Shown here piece after piece: positions 6,851-10,154 of a DNA stretch of 10,154 nt; position 1 is the first letter of the stretch, and each line of letters begins with the position of its first letter. The stretch is from the NCBI GenBank assembly GCA_003696465.1, contig RFHG01000348.1:1-10154 (forward strand). Reading direction: 5' to 3'. The DNA comes from Gammaproteobacteria bacterium. GTDB taxonomy: Bacteria > Pseudomonadota > Gammaproteobacteria > J044. The translations under genes were made by a program, and so were the position numbers. The notes below the pieces were generated by a model, which saw only the letters and a list, made by a program, of their open reading frames with translations, was not told the origin of the DNA and searched no databases.

Positions 6851-6879
6851 ATTTTCTTATATTGAAATCTGCTTGTCAA
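6851..6879 (-). promoter_or_regulatory. sigma70-type promoter between ferredoxin and efflux operon
   Basis: On the minus strand a perfect -35 TTGACA (6874-6879) is followed after 17 bases by GAAAAT (6851-6856), which matches four of six -10 positions. The surroundings are A/T-rich in an otherwise GC-rich window. It points toward the terminator at 6748-6782 and, beyond it, the efflux operon. No second clear promoter is visible between the terminator and the adaptor gene. Confidence 0.5.
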
Positions 6880-6905
6880 CCCTTCTCCATCCTTCCGTCA
6901 TGCGG

Positions 6906-7226
6906 TTAGCCCCCGGGCGGGTCGATCATCAGACGCTCGACCGGCCGCCCGTCGATTAGATGGGACTGGATGATCTCGTCCAGATCGTGCTCGTCGACAT
7001 AGCTGTACCAGACGCCCTCGGGATAGACCACGAGCACCGGCCCCCATTCGCAGCGGCCCAGACAGCCGGCCCGGTTGATGCGCACCTGGCCCGGGCCATG
7101 CAGCCCGAGCGCCTTGCAACGCTCCTTGGCATACTTCTGCAGCCGCTTCGAGCCGCAGTCGGCGCAGGCCGGCTCGCCGTCGCGCTGGTTGGTACAGAAA
7201 AAGACGTGGCGCTGGTAATGTGTCAT
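6906..7226 (-). CDS. thioredoxin-fold (2Fe-2S) ferredoxin
   Basis: A 106-residue cytosolic electron carrier of the Shethna-type / thioredoxin-like [2Fe-2S] ferredoxin family (COG3411 type). The N-terminus HVFFCTNQRDGEPACADCGS has C11, C21 and C24; the second ligand pair lies in NRAGCLGRCEWGPVLVVYPEG (C55, C59). Family structures bind the cluster with one N-terminal cysteine, one from the following Cys pair, and the C-x3-C pair, so C11, C24, C55 and C59 are the likely ligands. A further VWYSYVDEHDLDEIIQSHL is typical of the family's C-terminal part. GGAGG lies five bases before the ATG at 7226. The gene diverges from a GlcF-like iron-sulfur protein, which makes an electron-transfer partnership conceivable but unproven. 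The redox partner is unknown; in other organisms such proteins are linked to nitrogenase, hydrogenase or unassigned reactions. Confidence 0.92.
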   Translation of the reverse strand: MTHYQRHVFFCTNQRDGEPACADCGSKRLQKYAKERCKALGLHGPGQVRINRAGCLGRCEWGPVLVVYPEGVWYSYVDEHDLDEIIQSHLIDGRPVERLMIDPPGG

Positions 7227-7255
7227 GCGGGCCTCCGCTGCAGATCGAGGAGGCT

Positions 7256-7284
7256 ATTGTGCGATACACCGCCGATGCTCGCCA
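7256..7284 (-). promoter_or_regulatory. weak candidate promoter for the ferredoxin gene
   Basis: On the minus strand CACAAT (7256-7261) matches four of six -10 positions and ends 29 bases before the ferredoxin ATG. The corresponding -35 after 17 bases, TGGCGA, matches only three positions. It is offered because a promoter for the divergent ferredoxin must lie in this 146-base region. Confidence 0.28.
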
Positions 7285-7316
7285 GCAGCGCATCACGGCC
7301 GATCACCGCAGTGGGC

Positions 7317-7358
7317 CTGACCCGCCCAGCCCGCTCGGGTAAACTGGGGTCTGACCCC
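7317..7358 (+). promoter_or_regulatory. candidate promoter and palindromic operator of the GlcF-like gene
   Basis: CTGACC (7317-7322) and TAAACT (7340-7345) have a 17-base spacer and each match four of six sigma70 positions. Directly after the -10 lies a perfect palindrome, GGGGTC-T-GACCCC (7346-7358), covering the expected start point near 7352. A repressor site is possible, but a GC-rich palindrome this short can arise by chance. The leader to the ATG at 7373 is only about 20 bases and has no Shine-Dalgarno sequence. Confidence 0.4.
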
Positions 7359-7372
7359 GACACCCTCAGACC

Positions 7373-8524
7373 ATGCCGGATCCGCTCGACCAGACCCGCC
7401 AGTGCGTCTTTTGCGGCCTGTGCCTGCCGCATTGCCCCACTTACGCCCTGCACGAGGACGAGGCAGAGTCGCCTCGTGGGCGCATTGCCCTGATGCAGGC
7501 CCTGCAGGAGGCGCGCCTGACGGCCGATGACCCGGCCCTGGCCCGACATCTGGATCGCTGCCTGGGATGCGGGCGATGCGAGGCCATGTGCCCGTCGCGG
7601 GTACCCTACCTGAGCCTGCTGGACACCGCGCGGAATATGCAGCAACAGGCGCGCCCGCGGCGCCTGCCCCATGCCGCGCGCGCCCTGCTGCAGGCCACGC
7701 GCACACCGGCCCGCCTGCGCCTGGCGGCTGCCGGCACGCGACTGCTGCGCCGCCTGCCAGGGCACCCGCGCCTGCTGGATGTCCTCTCCCGACGGGATCG
7801 TGTCGTTCCCGAACGCAGGCCGGAGACAGAAGAGCCCGTGTGGCTGTTTGCCGACTGCATGTCGGGGCTGCTGGAGGATGAACGCCTGCCTGCCGCCCGT
7901 ACGCTGCTGCAAGCCCTGGGACATGCAGTACGACTGCCCTCCGGGCCATCCTGCTGCGGGGCGCTGCACCAGCATGCCGGCCTGCCGCAGGCAGCCGCTG
8001 ACTGGCAGCGGCGCAATGCCCGCGCATACGGGACCAGCGGGCCGGTATTGAGCCTTGCCAGCGGCTGCGCGCGCCAGCTCGCGACCGACCCTGAACTGGG
8101 ACCGCGCCATCAGGCCATCACGGCCTTTGTGGCCGAGCACCCGCACCTGGATCGGCTGCGTTTCCGGCCACTGGAAGCAAGCGTGCTGGTGCACACGCCC
8201 TGTACCGACCCGAACGGAGAGGCTGCCACTGCCTTGCTTGCCCGTATCCCCGGGCTCAATGTCAGACCGCTGCCCATGGCGCATGGCTGCTGCGGGGCCG
8301 GTGGCCTGAACCTGATCACCGAGCCCGAACAGGGCGCGGCCCTGCGCGCGCCACTGCTCGACGCAGTCAGGGAAAGCGGTGCCACGTGGCTGGTGAGCAG
8401 CAATATCGGCTGCGCCCTGCATCTGGCGGACGGACTGCGCGAGGCCGACATTCCCTGCACGGTTCTGCACCCGCTGGTGCTGCTGGCGCGGCAGCTGGAG
8501 CCGGCGAATCCGACGGCCTGTTGA
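7373..8524 (+). CDS. GlcF-like (Fe-S)-binding protein with two 4Fe-4S motifs and two CCG domains
   Basis: A 383-residue iron-sulfur oxidoreductase subunit homologous to glycolate oxidase subunit GlcF and related to HdrD/LutA-type proteins. The N-terminal ferredoxin module has two C-x2-C-x2-C-x3-CP motifs: C11/C14/C17/C21 and C63/C66/C69/C73, with SPRGRIALMQ between them as in GlcF. Two cysteine-rich CCG repeats follow, the first with C162, C194-C195-G196 and C232, the second with C277, C306-C307-G308 and C347. The ending SSNIGCALHLADGL resembles the GlcF TANIGCQTHLA stretch. Length is close to E. coli GlcF (407). The usual flavoprotein partners GlcD and GlcE are not in the window, so glycolate oxidation is not established and no gene symbol is given. 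The start is the only ATG before the first cluster motif; it lacks a Shine-Dalgarno. coq7 follows 75 bases later on the same strand. Confidence 0.88.
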   Translation: MPDPLDQTRQCVFCGLCLPHCPTYALHEDEAESPRGRIALMQALQEARLTADDPALARHLDRCLGCGRCEAMCPSRVPYLSLLDTARNMQQQARPRRLPHAARALLQATRTPARLRLAAAGTRLLRRLPGHPRLLDVLSRRDRVVPERRPETEEPVWLFADCMSGLLEDERLPAARTLLQALGHAVRLPSGPSCCGALHQHAGLPQAAADWQRRNARAYGTSGPVLSLASGCARQLATDPELGPRHQAITAFVAEHPHLDRLRFRPLEASVLVHTPCTDPNGEAATALLARIPGLNVRPLPMAHGCCGAGGLNLITEPEQGAALRAPLLDAVRESGATWLVSSNIGCALHLADGLREADIPCTVLHPLVLLARQLEPANPTAC

Positions 8525-8599
8525 GCAGGATCAAGGCGAAACCTGCCCAAAACCGCAAAATCTGCCAAAATTGCCCTGTCCAATCTCCTGGAGTACACC

Positions 8600-9244
8600 A
8601 TGCGCAAGCTGACCCCGGTCGATCGTCTGCTGTCGGAGCTGGACCATTCCCTGCGCACCGTGCTCGGCCGCCCGCCGGTGACCGAACGGCCAAACCCCGC
8701 CGAGGGACTGCCGGAATACGAGGACATGAACGCCCGCGAGCGCGATCATGTTGGGCGCCTGATGCGCATCAATCATGCCGGGGAGATTTCTGCCCAGGGG
8801 CTCTACCGGGGCCAGGCCCTGACCGCGCACCGCCCGGACATCGCCGACAAGATGGAGCGGGCCGCCATGGAGGAGAACGACCACCTGGCCTGGACCGACA
8901 GCCGCATCCGCGAGCTGGGTACACACCGCAGTTTCCTTGGCCCCTTCTGGTACTGGGGCTCGTTCGGCATCGGCGCCGTAGCCGGCGCCATCGGCGACAA
9001 GTGGAGTCTGGGCTTCGTCAACGAGACGGAAAAGCAGGTCATCCGCCATCTGGACGGCCATCTGAAGCAGATCCCGCCACAGGATCAAAAGAGCCGCGCC
9101 ATTCTCGAGCAGATGAAGGAAGACGAGGCGCATCATGCCACCAATGCCATCGCCTATGGCGGGGTGGACCTGCCCTGGCCAGTGCGCCGTATCCTGATGC
9201 CGATGATGTCGAAGGTGATGACGAAGCTCGCCTACTGGATCTGA
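8600..9244 (+). CDS. coq7: Coq7-type di-iron demethoxyubiquinone hydroxylase
   Basis: Hydroxylates 2-polyprenyl-3-methyl-6-methoxy-1,4-benzoquinol (demethoxyubiquinol), the penultimate step of ubiquinone synthesis, at the inner membrane face. The 214-residue product carries all carboxylate and histidine ligands of the di-iron site: E62 in RINHAGEISAQ, E92 and H95 in MEENDHLAWT, E144 in NETEKQVIRHLDGHL, and E176 and H179 in KEDEAHHATNA. A hydrophobic GPFWYWGSFGIGAVAGAIGD stretch (114-133) fits the membrane-associated helix of the family. GGAG lies six bases before the ATG at 8600. It replaces the flavin-dependent UbiF of E. coli; Coq7 enzymes need oxygen, so the host can make ubiquinone aerobically. 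It is downstream of the GlcF-like gene and possibly co-transcribed. No clear terminator separates its end from the insertion sequence that begins about 90 bases further on. Confidence 0.96.
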   Translation: MRKLTPVDRLLSELDHSLRTVLGRPPVTERPNPAEGLPEYEDMNARERDHVGRLMRINHAGEISAQGLYRGQALTAHRPDIADKMERAAMEENDHLAWTDSRIRELGTHRSFLGPFWYWGSFGIGAVAGAIGDKWSLGFVNETEKQVIRHLDGHLKQIPPQDQKSRAILEQMKEDEAHHATNAIAYGGVDLPWPVRRILMPMMSKVMTKLAYWI

Positions 9245-9333
9245 TCCGGCAGGCCATGGCCAGGCCCCATACTCCACCTGAACGACGGCGCGCCCGAAAA
9301 AGGGCATCCCGATGATCCCACCGGCTGCGGCAT

Positions 9334-10154
9334 TGTCCTGGTTCAGTACATATGAGACACCGAGACGTCAGGGACCTCATACCCGACTTCACGAAGATAC
9401 TCGGCAGGCGTTCTCTGTTTCAATGCCTGATGCGGCCTCAGCAGGTTGTACACTTGTTCCCACCACTGAAGCAGGGGACGCAGCTCACGGATCGTCGTCG
9501 GCAGCGGGTAACTGGCATAGAACTCATAGCGCCAGATGCCGTGGGCCTGCTCCACCCCTCCGTTGCGCTGGGGGCGCTTGGGAGGCAGGACATAGAGGGC
9601 AATCCCTGCCTTCTGGCAGGCCTGCTCGAATTCGCCCATGAACTCCGAGCCCCCGTCGATCTGGATTGACCTGATCGGGAACGGACAGCGTGCCTGAAGC
9701 TGATCCAGAAAGTCTGCCGCACAACGGCTGCTCACCCGGCTGTAGACCTGGCCCACGCTCCAGCGTGAGGCGCCGTCCCAGGCTGTGAAGTGGTACACCG
9801 TTACCCCTGGCAGCAGATGCACATGCAGGACATCCACCTGCACCAGCTCTCCGGGTTGCCGGCCCTTCAGCCCATAGGGCGCACGTTGTGCCCACGGGCG
9901 CCGCCAGGGACGGCCATGGCGTCGTCCGCGACCATGCACCGGTACATCAGGCAGGCGGCCTCGGGCCTTCAGCCAGCGCAGAATCCGACCCACGGTACTG
10001 TCGGAGACCTCATACCCCTGGGCGCGCAATAACGGCCCCAGCTTCGCCTTGCCCTATGCAGGGAAACTCATCCGCATACGCCGGACGGCCTCGGCCAAGT
10101 CCATGCCCCATTGGCGCTGCCGTACCCGGCGGGGACGCCGGGATCGGGCACGCA
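9334..10154 (-). mobile_element. IS481-type insertion sequence, partial (one end and most of the transposase)
   Basis: The transposase reading on the minus strand stops at 9343. Just outside it the plus strand reads TGTCCTGGTTCAGTACATAT from 9334, beginning with TGT as IS481-family ends commonly do, so 9334 is my estimate of the element's boundary. The other end is beyond the window, so neither the inverted repeat match nor a target duplication could be tested. The element faces coq7 tail to tail. Confidence 0.65.
9343..10154 (-). pseudogene. IS481-type DDE transposase, interrupted by an in-frame amber codon and cut by the window
   Basis: The intact stretch below 10053 encodes an rve/DDE integrase core. 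Counting from the TTG at 10029, D66 is in ELVQVDVLHV, D125 in SIQIDGGSEF and E160 in RPQRNGGVEQAH, with 34 residues between the second and third acids, as in IS481/IS3-type enzymes. A terminal LLRPHQALKQRTPAEYL is also typical. The frame continues upstream past a TAG at 10054-10056 with sensible family sequence on both sides: RARSRRPRRVRQRQWGMD and AVRRMRMSFPA before it, GKAKLGPLLRAQGYEVS after it. This is one reading frame broken by one stop. Related proteins often have Trp at this spot, and TGG to TAG is a single change. The N-terminal helix-turn-helix lies outside the window. A downstream start at the TTG would lack it. The copy is probably inactive unless the stop is a sequence error or is suppressed. 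Confidence 0.85.

Larger units (their letters stand above)
6620..6905. other. intergenic region between the ferredoxin and efflux genes
   Basis: This 286-base gap is the longest non-coding stretch in the window. From the ferredoxin side it holds an A/T-rich promoter (6851-6879), the CCUCC-rich candidate RNA (6748-6844) ending in a strong terminator, and then about 130 bases with no recognisable signal other than the AAGGAG ribosome site of the adaptor gene. I see no convincing protein-coding gene in it on either strand. Confidence 0.6.

Noticed and set aside
6802..6909. A 35-codon plus-strand frame starting at an ATG next to AAAGGAGG
   Set aside because: The ATG touches the purine tract with no spacer, the peptide resembles nothing, and the purine tract is better explained as the complement of the CCUCC elements on the other strand.
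7223..8470. A 415-codon minus-strand frame opposite the GlcF-like gene, and similar long frames opposite or within coq7
   Set aside because: The plus-strand proteins have complete cofactor motifs; the opposite frames are repetitive and motif-free shadows of GC-rich coding DNA.
1..10154. CRISPR array, prophage, toxin-antitoxin or defence island
   Set aside because: No direct-repeat array, phage structural gene or recognisable defence gene is visible; apart from the terminal insertion sequence the window is housekeeping and efflux genes.

Overview
The window looks like chromosomal DNA from a high-GC gammaproteobacterium. The near-E. coli-like SelD, L13 and S9, the selD-mnmH pair, a Coq7-type ubiquinone hydroxylase and a tRNA-Gln with encoded CCA all fit that. 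A Chromatiales-like host is a guess from this gene mix, not something the sequence proves.

Layout, left to right. From 1 to 7226 every gene is on the minus strand. First come the start of mnmH (cut by the window edge) and selD, overlapping by 4 bases: a selenium unit that makes selenophosphate and uses it to modify tRNA wobble uridines. Next are tRNA-Gln(CTG) with an intrinsic terminator, then rpsI and rplM behind a recognisable sigma70-type promoter. No terminator is visible between rpsI and the tRNA, so rplM-rpsI-tRNA-Gln may be one transcript. From 2379 to 6619 lies a two-gene RND efflux operon (lipoprotein adaptor, then inner-membrane pump, overlapping by ATGA) with no outer-membrane channel gene in view.

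The 286-base gap 6620-6905 holds the most interesting non-coding signal: a consensus TTGACA promoter followed about 60-90 bases later by a strong terminator, with several anti-Shine-Dalgarno-like CCUCC tracts between and in the terminator loop. It could be a roughly 97-nt small RNA or an attenuated leader of the efflux operon.

At 7226/7373 a thioredoxin-fold [2Fe-2S] ferredoxin (minus) and a GlcF-like iron-sulfur protein (plus) diverge from a 146-base shared promoter region. coq7 follows on the plus strand. The right end is an IS481-type insertion sequence pointing toward coq7. Its transposase has an in-frame TAG where the surrounding reading implies a sense codon, and it runs off the window.

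Most genes are well-known housekeeping or efflux genes. I found no convincing new multi-gene system; the intergenic RNA candidate is the best lead.
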